Positions 1-8,521 are shown, counted from the first letter of the stretch. The stretch is 62,306 bases of DNA from Limnobacter sp. CACIAM 66H1 (GCF_001601825.1 NZ_LUJK01000014.1:1-62306); one strand, 5' to 3'. Notes: generated by a model not told the origin, from the letters alone. Made by a program: numbers and translations.

Positions 1-627
1 GTGTTTGAACCGATCCCAGCCAGAAATACTAATTCCAAGCTTACGTTTTACTTCTTCTGCATCAAAGGTTGTGCTGTGCGGAACCTTAACTGCGTGTGCT
101 TTGTCTCCCACCGCCAAAGCCAGTGTGTTGTTACAAACTACACGTACACTGGTGAATTGGGCAGTAGTGGCCAATGTGCCGTCGCAGGCTGTGGCCAATA
201 GCAAATAACCATTGATTAGGTCATTGCCCTTGACGGAAATACTGTCACCAGTACGTGCCAAAGCCCATATCTTTCGTCCACCTTTGAGCACCCCGGCTGT
301 TTCCATTTCGTAACCAGCAATCTCTGTGAGGTCGCGGTAGAACTCAAGAATCTCCTCTGGTTGAACAACCTGGTAGCGGCTGGATACCACTGATAAAGCA
401 GCCTTGGTGTCTGAACGGTATAGAACCTTCTGGTCTTCAAACGGAAGAATGATTGATTGGGATTCATCGCTCGCCGTTTTGTAATGAACAGGCGAATCCA
501 GAATTTCAAAATTTAGTCCGGCCTTTTCTGCCCAAACTTCCAGTGGTTGTTTGGGTTCCAGTTTTTCGCCCAAACCGTGCCAAGGGGTTGCGTTAACGTA
601 TGCCATTGTTTCGATTAGATGTGCCAT
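1..627 (-). CDS. DUF932 family protein (3' end missing at window edge)
   Basis: The frame stays open from an ATG at 627 to the window edge (209 codons, no stop). The start has a good ribosome site (AGGAGAA). The protein begins MAHLIETMAYVNATPWHGLG and contains the conserved run PFEDQKVLYRSDTKAALSVV, which is typical of the DUF932 / phage-plasmid-like protein family (TIGR03299). Members occur on phages, plasmids and integrative elements; their function is unknown. Family members are usually 300-400 residues, so roughly the second half is missing here. A strong stem-loop lies immediately upstream and probably separates it from the gene at 746-1105. Confidence 0.8.
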   Translation of the reverse strand, partial: MAHLIETMAYVNATPWHGLGEKLEPKQPLEVWAEKAGLNFEILDSPVHYKTASDESQSIILPFEDQKVLYRSDTKAALSVVSSRYQVVQPEEILEFYRDLTEIAGYEMETAGVLKGGRKIWALARTGDSISVKGNDLINGYLLLATACDGTLATTAQFTSVRVVCNNTLALAVGDKAHAVKVPHSTTFDAEEVKRKLGISISGWDRFKH

Positions 628-648
628 GGTAATTCTCCTAAAGACGAC

Positions 649-695
649 AAAAAAGCCAGAGCCCCGAACACCCTAATGTGTTGGGACTCTGGCTT
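649..695 (-). terminator. Rho-independent terminator-like stem-loop
   Basis: Read on the minus strand, an outer stem AAGCCAGAG / CTCTGGCTT and inner arms AACAC / GTGTT are followed by a run of six T. It lies 3' of the gene at 746-1105 and about 20 bases upstream of the DUF932 start, so it should end the first transcript or attenuate the second. Confidence 0.7.
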
Positions 696-745
696 ATGCC
701 GTTGTTAAATTGGGGCTGTTGAAGTGGATCGAGTTGGTTTGTTAC

Positions 746-1105
746 TTACTTGGAAAACAGGTAAAGGCAGTCTTCGCATTCCAGGTTGTCTAGCAGGGTG
801 TCGTCGATGACTTCACCCAGGGCGGCACCCGCCATGCAACCGGTTGTTGCACCGATCAATGCCCCAACAACAGCCCCCAGGCCGCCGCCGACTGGGCTAA
901 TGAATGAACCCACGGTCAACCCGACACGAGCGCCACTAAAGGCACTCGAAGCCCCTGTGATAGCGCCGGTTATTGTTCCTGCTAACCCGCCAGTTGTTTT
1001 GGCAATTTCTCGGGCTTTGATGTGATGGGATCCACAGCGAGGGCAGGGTGGTAGTTTGGTAAGTGATTGATCTGTAATGGATAAGTGAAGAGGGTTTGTG
1101 TCCAT
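746..1105 (-). CDS. Zinc-ribbon / glycine-zipper small protein
   Basis: 119 residues. A CPRCGSHH motif at residues 20-27 and a CEDC motif near residue 111 could together make one zinc ribbon. Between them is a long Gly/Ala-rich stretch (residues about 39-100) with regular GxxxG spacing, typical of glycine-zipper domains that form membrane-embedded helical hairpins. There is no signal peptide, so inner-membrane insertion with the cysteine ends together in the cytoplasm is plausible. Similar small proteins occur beside DUF932 genes on mobile elements. The function is unknown. Confidence 0.6.
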   Translation of the reverse strand: MDTNPLHLSITDQSLTKLPPCPRCGSHHIKAREIAKTTGGLAGTITGAITGASSAFSGARVGLTVGSFISPVGGGLGAVVGALIGATTGCMAGAALGEVIDDTLLDNLECEDCLYLFSK

Positions 1106-1380
1106 ATTTTTCCTTCAATGACAGTTTGAGAGGAAGCACCGTTAGGCCTAGATGGCATACCTGGTGCGGCTCAGAGAAGGAATATGTGGTTGAGATTATT
1201 TTGATTAGAGGTGCTAGCGGCGCATTTATCTAAGTTAGACCGAGGATAGGCTATTCATTTTTATTAGTTACTTGAGCGAGTTGATTTGGTATTGGTGCAT
1301 TGTCAAACATACCGCAAGCTTATTCTCACTGTTCTTTCGACGGGTGATATCAATTTTGATTGACTTTGATCTGTCAAGTT
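1106..1380. other. Intergenic region without recognisable genes
   Basis: 275 bases between the end of the UvrD-like gene and the start of the zinc-ribbon gene, both on the minus strand. It must hold the promoter of the 746-1105 gene. I see no RNA gene, clear terminator or small reading frame with a convincing ribosome site. Confidence 0.5.
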
Positions 1381-3156
1381 TTACAAGTCTCGCCTTGTGT
1401 AGGGTACTTGGCCTGCGGCTAATATGGCCGTGCAGCGATTGGCGAAAGCGACTGGCACAGCGAGCGCGCTCAGATGCTGAGCACGCGTCAAACCAACGTA
1501 GAGAACACGCTTGGCCTCTGAGTCGGTGCGTGTTTCCCACGAATCGAAAAGAGCTTCACTTCGATTTTCACGAGTATGATTGGGCGGAATCACGACACAT
1601 ACTGCCCCGTACTCATGACCTTTCACTTCATGAATTTTTGCACACGAAAGGCCAAGTTCTGGTGGTATTCGAAGATGGTTCGACCACTGCTCGTTGGCTG
1701 GTCGCCGAAAGAAATTGCGCACCGATACACCAGTTGGTGTCGGCAAATCTAATCTTTCCATTTCTTTGTGCACGCAGTTGATCCAAGCGAGCCGATCAGT
1801 ATCGCTATCACCACAAGCTCTGGGAAGACTGAGTAGGAAGCTCAGCGCACGTCTTCGATGTGCCCGTCGATTCAAACCAAGGCGTTCGATGGCCCTCGAT
1901 AAATACTCGTTTGGCTTGCTGAGCCCCATGAAATCTAAAAGCAGCATTTCCACTACCTGAAGCACAGCCTCCCTCGTCCGCGCTGTCGTAGCGGGTGACC
2001 AGAACTCCGCCACTTTACGCGCCAGCGATTCGATTCGCGAGTTACCGTTTGGATCTTTGGTGATCACCCCAGCAGCCTGCAGCGCGATTTTACCTGCATG
2101 AGCTAAGATAATAGCGTCTGTTACCTCCAAGCCAAGTTCAGTAACTTGATCTAGGAAAGCCTGACCGATCGTAGCCATTGGGCTACGGCCTCCGTATGTT
2201 AGAAGCAAAACGGGATGTTCAACATTCACTGTATCCCCAAGTGAATGATCTACTTGACCAGAGCTTTTGAGTGTGGCGGCCAACCGGCAGACTACTGGAC
2301 TGCTACGAAAATTGCCAGTTAACTGGATATGCGAGTCAACGGGATATGTTTCCTTAAATTCTAGAATCCTCGCAGGGCTGCCATGACGAAACTCGTAGAT
2401 TGATTGATCGGGGTCACAGACGAAAGTAACATGTACACCGTGCGCTCGTAGCCATGAAAGGATCTGCAAATCAAGCGGATTACAATCCTGACCTTCGTCT
2501 ACCATGATCTCGTGGAAACGAGCTGCCAAAGATCGTCCTAGTGTTGTACCGTTTACTGGATCGCGAATTAGTTTCAGTGCTTGAATGCGGGCGTCGGCAG
2601 CACTCATGTAACCAGCTTGCAACAAGCCACGTCTACGGTGCGCAGCCGTCTGTTGATATCGGACTTGATGCAGGCGCACGTGATTTTGCAGCCCAAGATG
2701 TCCAATCTTGCTTGGATCAATAATATTGGTTTCCGGGTCGAACAAATCTAAGCTAACTGACTCACCTTTAAACGCGAATTTTCCAGATAGCCGAATTTCC
2801 ACACCCAAAGTGTTCCAACTGTCGAGGATGGTTGGTCGTATCGAGCGTGTCGCTGCGCAGTGTGGAAGTACAACAAAATGCCGTACGAAAGCATCAAGTG
2901 TTCCCATGAAACTGGGATGCTTCAATAGTGAATCTAATCCTGCGATCTGGCAACGTTCGCGAAACTCATCTACTGCGGAGTTTGTGAACGATAACACTGC
3001 TACACCACGCCGCGGTGGTAACTCGGAGACGATCCTTGATAAGCGAGCAAGGATCGTGCGGGTTTTTCCAGCGCCAGGGCAAGCATGAACAAAGACCTCG
3101 CCAACATGTAAGGCGAATGCATCTTGCTCAGCTGTTAGTCCGCCAATACCGGTCAT
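1381..3156 (-). CDS. UvrD/Rep-like superfamily 1 helicase, Gabija GajB-type
   Basis: 591 residues. All SF1A helicase motifs are present in order: Walker A ACPGAGKT near residue 30, motif Ia LSFTNSAVDE, motif II MVDEGQD, motif III CDPDQSIYEFR, motif IV GNFRSSP, motif V EVKGHEYG and motif VI YVGLTRA. The ATPase should therefore be active. Its start overlaps the stop of the OLD-family gene by 4 bases, implying translational coupling. The pair OLD ATPase + UvrD helicase is the signature of Gabija, where GajB acts with the GajA DNA-nicking complex. It is longer than the roughly 500-residue GajB of the founding Bacillus system, from memory. Confidence is high for helicase and good for a Gabija role. 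Confidence 0.87.
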   Translation of the reverse strand: MTGIGGLTAEQDAFALHVGEVFVHACPGAGKTRTILARLSRIVSELPPRRGVAVLSFTNSAVDEFRERCQIAGLDSLLKHPSFMGTLDAFVRHFVVLPHCAATRSIRPTILDSWNTLGVEIRLSGKFAFKGESVSLDLFDPETNIIDPSKIGHLGLQNHVRLHQVRYQQTAAHRRRGLLQAGYMSAADARIQALKLIRDPVNGTTLGRSLAARFHEIMVDEGQDCNPLDLQILSWLRAHGVHVTFVCDPDQSIYEFRHGSPARILEFKETYPVDSHIQLTGNFRSSPVVCRLAATLKSSGQVDHSLGDTVNVEHPVLLLTYGGRSPMATIGQAFLDQVTELGLEVTDAIILAHAGKIALQAAGVITKDPNGNSRIESLARKVAEFWSPATTARTREAVLQVVEMLLLDFMGLSKPNEYLSRAIERLGLNRRAHRRRALSFLLSLPRACGDSDTDRLAWINCVHKEMERLDLPTPTGVSVRNFFRRPANEQWSNHLRIPPELGLSCAKIHEVKGHEYGAVCVVIPPNHTRENRSEALFDSWETRTDSEAKRVLYVGLTRAQHLSALAVPVAFANRCTAILAAGQVPYTRRDL

Positions 3157-4904
3157 GCTTGGGATGCGCTACGAATCGCATTGACCAAGTAGTTAGGCAC
3201 TACAAATTCATCGCCCACAGCAATACGTGACGCGATAGCTTGGGCCAGGTCACCCTTTCTGGTCTTTTTTACCTCAATAAGCTTGAGAAATGCATCAGGG
3301 CGTTTGTCTAACTCGATCCGCTCGATTTTGTCTTCCCAGTCGCTGCGCGACTTGCGGTGCAGACTAAGAAATACTTGCTTGAGAAAGACCTCGTTTCCAG
3401 CGCTGAAAATCTCATGTTCTAAAGTGTGCTGATTGGTTAGCACAGTCAGTGCTTGCGATGCGCCATGTGTTGCAGCAAGGTTTTCCAGATCAACTTTTCG
3501 ATTTCCCAACACAGTTGGGTCCGCGTCGGTGATAACTATTAATCGATCAGCGATGCGAGCATCGCCATGTGGACGTAGCAGCACTTCGACATAAGGGCGA
3601 AAGTCCACTCCGTCGATCGGTACAATTACCGCACCCTTGAAGCGGAGCCATCCGTCGGTATCATCATTGAGAACGAGCTTTTGGGCTATCACCGGCAAAA
3701 GAAGAGCCTCCGCAATTCCTTCTACAAGGATGGCTCTATTACCGAACAGCAGCGATGAGCGTGTTACGTCCAAGTAGCGGCTGATTTTATCTAAGGTTTT
3801 TGGCTTCAGTCCTAGTTCCGCAATAGGTACGCTGACAGATTCTGAAACCGTTACCCCGTTTTGTTCGCTTCGACGAGAACGCATAACCACCAGATGTATA
3901 GGAGAAACCCATGCTGTCAAGTTCGGCGAATGGGTAGTCACAACGATTTGGATGCGGCCTTCCGGCTTGCCTGGCTCAATATTGCAACTGGTCGACCTAC
4001 GCGCTTGGTCTAGAAGAAATTCAAGAACGAGTACCTGCAGCTGTGGGTGTAAATGTGCTTCAGGTTCCTCAACGAGGAAAATTGTGAGGTCCGCCTCTTT
4101 TGCCTTCGTTAGTTCAACGACCACAGTAGCCATATAGAGTAAGTTGGAGTAACCCAAACCAGAAGCGCGGATGTCTTCGGGCACTAAGCCAGTGTCGGCT
4201 AATCGAAACCTTAAATCTCGGGCAACATCGAGTAATGTTTCAGTGCAAAAATCCAGAATCGCTGTTTGGGGACGAACTCCGTTAGTAAGCAAACCCAAGG
4301 CTGTGCCTATCTCAGCGTTCATCGTCATAAGGACGTCAGGTCTGTTTTCTCCGCGACTGACTCCAGTCAAAAAGTCTTGTTCTTGGTTCTTTGGTAAAAA
4401 ATTGCGTAGTAGTGCCATGACTCGGGTCCCGCTACCTGTGCCAAGTGCTTGATACGCATCGCGCAAGGGAGGTAGATAAACATGCCTTATCAGGTCAGAT
4501 GAACCCGCCTCAGGCTCGTTGGTGTCAAAGCGTCCAGCCCAGAAAGTAGTTTTACCCCTTGGGAGACGTTCTGAACGCGATTCATATCGATAGCCGAATA
4601 CAGCTTCGCTGTTAGTGAGATCTGGTACCGCTGAAATCAACAGCCCTTTCTGTGTATCGCTTAGGCCCCGGAAAGCGCCTTCAATTTGAAAGTTCGGGAC
4701 AGCCGCGTGTCGCCTTATATCCTCATCCTCAGGATAACGCTCCCTTCGTCCGCTCAGTGGCAAGGTAAGCAACCGGATCGCATCAATAACGTTGGATTTA
4801 CCTCCATTATTTTCACCAACCAAGACAGTCAGATCGGGTCGGAGACTGACTGTCACATTGTCGCAAGACCGAAAACGTGAAATTGTTAAACCGCCTAAAT
4901 ACAT
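3153..4904 (-). CDS. OLD-family ATPase/TOPRIM endonuclease, Gabija GajA-type
   Basis: 583 residues from the ATG at 4904, which has an AAGGAAG ribosome site; a longer in-frame start at 4997 gives a basic extension that does not look like the family. The Walker A is GENNGGKS (residues 30-37) and the Walker B region is VEEPEAHLHPQ, both typical of SMC/ABC-like OLD ATPases. The C-terminal TOPRIM domain shows ILVEGIAEALLLP (near residue 396) and VITDADP (near 461), giving the catalytic Glu and DxD. In Gabija, GajA forms a tetramer that nicks DNA when nucleotide is depleted. It is followed by the GajB-like gene with a 4-base overlap. A 115-base gap separates it from the nuclease gene upstream. Confidence 0.87.
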   Translation of the reverse strand: MYLGGLTISRFRSCDNVTVSLRPDLTVLVGENNGGKSNVIDAIRLLTLPLSGRRERYPEDEDIRRHAAVPNFQIEGAFRGLSDTQKGLLISAVPDLTNSEAVFGYRYESRSERLPRGKTTFWAGRFDTNEPEAGSSDLIRHVYLPPLRDAYQALGTGSGTRVMALLRNFLPKNQEQDFLTGVSRGENRPDVLMTMNAEIGTALGLLTNGVRPQTAILDFCTETLLDVARDLRFRLADTGLVPEDIRASGLGYSNLLYMATVVVELTKAKEADLTIFLVEEPEAHLHPQLQVLVLEFLLDQARRSTSCNIEPGKPEGRIQIVVTTHSPNLTAWVSPIHLVVMRSRRSEQNGVTVSESVSVPIAELGLKPKTLDKISRYLDVTRSSLLFGNRAILVEGIAEALLLPVIAQKLVLNDDTDGWLRFKGAVIVPIDGVDFRPYVEVLLRPHGDARIADRLIVITDADPTVLGNRKVDLENLAATHGASQALTVLTNQHTLEHEIFSAGNEVFLKQVFLSLHRKSRSDWEDKIERIELDKRPDAFLKLIEVKKTRKGDLAQAIASRIAVGDEFVVPNYLVNAIRSASQA

Positions 4905-4934
4905 AAAGACTTCCTTTGCCAGATAAACAAGCTT

Positions 4935-4955
4935 GGAAATTTGATTTGAATTTCC
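4935..4955 (-). promoter_or_regulatory. Inverted repeat in the leader of the GajA-type gene
   Basis: A perfect 7-base inverted repeat, GGAAATT / AATTTCC with a 7-base loop, lies about 30 bases upstream of the GajA-type start inside the 115-base gap after the nuclease gene. It could be an operator, a leader hairpin or a processing site, allowing the last two genes to be controlled apart from the first two. There is no T-tract, so it is not a typical terminator. Confidence 0.35.
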
Positions 4956-5019
4956 TTCTCGACCACGCGTACGGTTGCCTACAATCGCTAACCGCAATCA
5001 GCCCTCTCCTCGTTATTGT

Positions 5020-6066
5020 TTAAGAGGGAGAGAACAACACACGATCAATGCCCCAGTAGTCGAGCAGGCAAAAGAGTGTGCTGCGGAGTTCGACACTAGC
5101 TGATTCATGCGAGTTAAAGTCTCTCTTCATTGCCAGTTGCTCAAACTCTCTAGCAACGGTAAACAAGGTCCGAGCAACTTCGTTCTTTGAGAAAAAATCA
5201 CCTAAGACCGCTGTGTTCAGGTGAGTCAACTGTTTCTCAACACTTGATCTCACTTGCCGTGAAATTGTCAGCCCATCGTTCGCATGTTCTTCAACCAATC
5301 CCATTGCAACATTCAAGACTTTTTTGAAGCCCGAACTGCCCCTGGAGCCATATGTGAAACCATCTTTCATAAGCAAGCTACGTTCTGACTGCTCGTGGAA
5401 GGATAGCTCCTTCATGCAGTAGTCAACTGCAATTGCAACAAAAGAACATAGTAAGTAAAGACACCTAAGAGCAGTTTCGCGCTGGGTGCCCTTGGTGATT
5501 GATTGCTCGGCAAAGAATTTCCCTTGACCAAGCCATTCATTGCAACTATCGAACGAAAGTGATTTAGCCAGTAAGCTTTTAGAAAGAACAATTCTTCCAC
5601 GCCAGTCCCCGTCCAGCTTACTAAGTGAGTATTCATTGATCTTGGAAAAAAACTCTTCATCCGAGAGTCTTGTCTCATTTGGTTCATCTGAATTGGCAAG
5701 TTTCCCAAGAAAGGTACCGTCGAGAACCAGCACTCCAAGGTCTCGGCCAAAATTTTTGACTTCTTGACGCCTATCTGTCGTTGCCACGATCGCATTCGTT
5801 GCTTTCGTGGCAATACGAAGTCCCCTAATCCAGAAGATTCTTTCTATAGCCTGCGGGGTTTTTTTGTTTTTGGCATCAACCAAGGCGATTTCACGCGACA
5901 CGGAAGACGTGCGACTGTATAGCCACAGATCAATATCGGTTACGTCAAAACCCTCGTACACAAAAGGGACGCTCCGAACAACGTAATACCCAGCTTTGAG
6001 GAAGTAGCTACGCAGCAACTCCTCCATTTTCGGCCCCTTGGACAAGACTCGTTGACTTTTACTCAT
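5020..6066 (-). CDS. PD-(D/E)XK nuclease-like protein in defence operon
   Basis: 348 residues. The N-terminal 75 residues have the order expected of a restriction-endonuclease-like fold: a Glu-rich helix (EELLRSYF, residues 15-22), FDVTDIDLWLY (40-50) with candidate catalytic D44/D46, and LVDAKNKK (62-69) giving the D-x-K signature D64/K66, followed by a helix. The remaining 250 residues are mostly helical and unrecognised. The start overlaps the stop of the upstream 420-residue gene by 4 bases, so the two are probably made together. I infer a DNA nuclease, possibly the effector or a helper of the operon. The fold assignment is by eye. Confidence 0.6.
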   Translation of the reverse strand: MSKSQRVLSKGPKMEELLRSYFLKAGYYVVRSVPFVYEGFDVTDIDLWLYSRTSSVSREIALVDAKNKKTPQAIERIFWIRGLRIATKATNAIVATTDRRQEVKNFGRDLGVLVLDGTFLGKLANSDEPNETRLSDEEFFSKINEYSLSKLDGDWRGRIVLSKSLLAKSLSFDSCNEWLGQGKFFAEQSITKGTQRETALRCLYLLCSFVAIAVDYCMKELSFHEQSERSLLMKDGFTYGSRGSSGFKKVLNVAMGLVEEHANDGLTISRQVRSSVEKQLTHLNTAVLGDFFSKNEVARTLFTVAREFEQLAMKRDFNSHESASVELRSTLFCLLDYWGIDRVLFSPS

Positions 6067-7325
6067 AGCCCACCTCCAGTCCGGAGGACAGAAAGCATGT
6101 CGTTAGTTGCTTTCGGGCTCATCTTGGTTTGCGTCCTCCGAACTTTTTCACGATTGTGCTCAGGGCCACTGAATGTCGTAACGGCGGCAGTTGGTAGTGA
6201 GTTTAACGAATGCTCGCTGATATCACCCTGTCGAATCACTTGAAGAGCCAACTCACCAACTTCTGTCTTCAGAAGACGTAGCATAGGGCCTGTTCTTCCC
6301 TTCTTGGTTCCTTGTTTTACCTCGACCACTCCCTTTAATTCGAGCACTTTGTAATCTTCAGCAATCGCCCGGACTGGACCAATGCTATCGCCGCGCACCA
6401 AAGCACTTAACAGAGCATCAACCATTTGGATTTGTCCGCGCTCGTAATAGCTCTTTGTCATGCCATATGTGACGGAGCTTATAAAAGCTTTCGCAAGGTC
6501 GAAGGCATCATCAACCATCGAGTTACTGTATTTTGAAAACGCCGACGGCAAAGTCAGGAAACCAACGTCCTCGGTTGAGTTGCTGACAACACTAATGTCG
6601 AATAGGCCGATCGCCGTAACTTTTAGAAATAGGGCCTCACCCAGACAATGTTTTGCATGGTCGGTACTAACACATGCTTGTTTACGCAATGCTTCGGTAA
6701 GCTCATTTAGCTTTATCTGTTCTGCCGCGCTCAACGAATCTAATATGGCTTTGATCTTTTGTGTGGTGTCGCGGCGAAACAGGTTACCGTTGAACAACAG
6801 CGTCTGATTACTATCAATTTTCTCAGCGTCGACAAAGCCAATCTGCTCGGCCTCTAAAAATAGCTGGCTAAGATCGGCGGTAGCTAACTTGTATGTATCT
6901 GCCAAATCACTGGCAACATCTTTTGCAAGAATTGGCGTCATTGAGGCTCGCTCTGCAAGCGCGATTGAAGCAACTTCATTTGCACTGGGGCTGAGCGATT
7001 CGAAGAGATCGGAAGTGTGCTGCAACGCAGTGGCGGTTGTCACGCCAAGTACGGCAACTCCGCTGGATGATTTGTCGATCAGCTTCTGCTGCTGCAATAC
7101 TTCGATTAGCTTTGGAAGCTCAAATGTTGTATTGATGTTGGCTGCCTTCGCTAAAACGGCTAGCCTGTCATTGTTGACAGTAATCTCCCTATTGGCGGAA
7201 ATGGTTGACAAAAGTATTCCAGCCTTCCCAGCCAAATAGGTTTTCTCGTACCCAGATTGGTTTGTGACTCCTTGCAGTTTATTTGTATGATGAATCAACC
7301 ACGATCCTTTGGTTTTCTTATCCAT
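6063..7325 (-). CDS. Unrecognised first gene of the defence-like operon
   Basis: 420 residues, soluble, no signal peptide or membrane segment. The ATG has a good ribosome site (AAGGAAG). The N-terminus is basic, and residues about 30-110 and 150-190 are helical with a pattern that could be winged-helix units. The C-terminal region has KQGTKKGRTGPMLRLL, which could contact nucleic acid. It overlaps the nuclease gene by 4 bases and leads the operon. I do not recognise the family. It may be the sensor, a DNA-binding subunit or an operon regulator. The three-gene Menshen system also, as I recall, ends in an OLD-type ATPase, and its first protein is a possible relative; a profile comparison would settle this. 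Confidence 0.5.
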   Translation of the reverse strand: MDKKTKGSWLIHHTNKLQGVTNQSGYEKTYLAGKAGILLSTISANREITVNNDRLAVLAKAANINTTFELPKLIEVLQQQKLIDKSSSGVAVLGVTTATALQHTSDLFESLSPSANEVASIALAERASMTPILAKDVASDLADTYKLATADLSQLFLEAEQIGFVDAEKIDSNQTLLFNGNLFRRDTTQKIKAILDSLSAAEQIKLNELTEALRKQACVSTDHAKHCLGEALFLKVTAIGLFDISVVSNSTEDVGFLTLPSAFSKYSNSMVDDAFDLAKAFISSVTYGMTKSYYERGQIQMVDALLSALVRGDSIGPVRAIAEDYKVLELKGVVEVKQGTKKGRTGPMLRLLKTEVGELALQVIRQGDISEHSLNSLPTAAVTTFSGPEHNREKVRRTQTKMSPKATNDMLSVLRTGGGL

Positions 7326-7339
7326 TTTTCTTCCTTACG

Positions 7340-7356
7340 CTGGGAATTAATTCCAG
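7340..7356 (-). promoter_or_regulatory. Palindrome in the 5' leader of the defence-like operon
   Basis: GGAATTAATTCC (7343-7354) is a perfect 12-base palindrome, and the flanking CTGG / CCAG also pair in a slightly different register. It lies 18-29 bases upstream of the first start codon of the four-gene operon. It could be an operator for a repressor, perhaps the first gene product. The 7326-7562 gap otherwise shows no gene. Confidence 0.35.
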
Positions 7357-7562
7357 ATGGTCTCTAAGGTACCCGCGTTACTTAACTCCTAACAACATAT
7401 AGACGGCGTTCCAGATACTGCGGGATCTAAATCCTAACATCGACCAAGTTTTGTGAACCAATGCACAAACTTTGCGCCTATGCTCGTGATTCATCAGTAT
7501 TCTTTTTGTCAATAAGCGTAACGGCCCAAGCTATCGTGATACGCGATTATTCACTCCTAAAT

Positions 7563-8519
7563 TTATTGAATAGATTTTAGTCGATCGAGTAACTCTGCTT
7601 TAGAAATCCAATTGATTTGCTGTTGATCAATTCCGACGTTAATGTTCATGCTAGCTACCCCAGTAGAGTGAGTCCATGGAGAAAAAAAATCGACTTCCCC
7701 CTCAGGTCGAAGGAAGCGGCAATTTTTTGAACCAATTTTGTTTGCAATTTTTAACGCGGTAAGGATATTGTTGATCGACATATAAACAAGTTGATGCTGT
7801 TGGAGAATTCTGTCTAAAGACCAATTTGTTGATATTGTTTTTGCCTGAATGTGATGGTTGCCCAAGTTAGAATTTATAGGGGTAATTTTATAAAACGTAG
7901 CCCCATATTTTGAACTCCCCAGGGACTTCATTTTTTCAGGTGGGGCCGGAGTATTTGGGTCCTCTTGCTTTCCAATTGAAAGACCAAATCCCCCTGATCT
8001 AGTTCGGAAACCGTGCTTCATCGCATTGTATTCATCAACGCTATCTTGATTTAAAAAGTCTGCAGCCATTCTCGCCCAAAAGTCAGCGAACCCTTCTATC
8101 GTAGTTTTCTGTCGATCAGTTCTTGGCATGTAATGTCTGAAAACGAACTGGGAAATTTCATGCCAACTTACCTCCCTAACTAGTAGTTTCACGATGAGGG
8201 ATTTATCAGAGTTGGCAATTCGATTCACGACTTTACGTAATGTTGAATTTGAGCATTTCGCCAGCCAAGCCTGTGGACAGTCGGGTGCCTGAACATAAGC
8301 GCCTATCATGGAGAACATGGTTTCCGTAGCGTGATGTAGCGATAATTTAATTGCCATCACTGCGCGTGCTTCATCGACGGCTTCAACATGTTCGTTGAAA
8401 ACATATTCAAAGTAATCGGGATCAATGCCCTCAAGAAATTTCTGAGCCTGTCTTTCGAGATTGAAATCCCAGATGCAATAGGGTTCATCGTTTACGGCGA
8501 ATACACTAGATTGCATCAT
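7563..8519 (-). CDS. Hypothetical island protein with an NxxKHG motif
   Basis: 318 residues, soluble, no signal peptide. It is Trp- and His-rich in its first half and mainly helical. It contains DEYNAMKHGFR near residue 160, reminiscent of the N-x-x-K-H-G helix seen in some HEPN-like and abortive-infection proteins, but a full HEPN R-x4-6-H motif is not obvious. Its 5' end is divergent from a possible tiny Cys-rich gene 2 bases away. It sits 237 bases upstream of the defence-like operon on the same strand, so it may be part of the same defence cargo. I cannot assign a function. Confidence 0.5.
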   Translation of the reverse strand: MMQSSVFAVNDEPYCIWDFNLERQAQKFLEGIDPDYFEYVFNEHVEAVDEARAVMAIKLSLHHATETMFSMIGAYVQAPDCPQAWLAKCSNSTLRKVVNRIANSDKSLIVKLLVREVSWHEISQFVFRHYMPRTDRQKTTIEGFADFWARMAADFLNQDSVDEYNAMKHGFRTRSGGFGLSIGKQEDPNTPAPPEKMKSLGSSKYGATFYKITPINSNLGNHHIQAKTISTNWSLDRILQQHQLVYMSINNILTALKIANKIGSKNCRFLRPEGEVDFFSPWTHSTGVASMNINVGIDQQQINWISKAELLDRLKSIQ

Positions 8520-8521
8520 AA

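Noticed and set aside
1272-1781. A 169-residue plus-strand gene overlapping the helicase 3' end
   Set aside because: Most of it is antisense to the helicase C-terminal motifs, and it has no recognisable domain.
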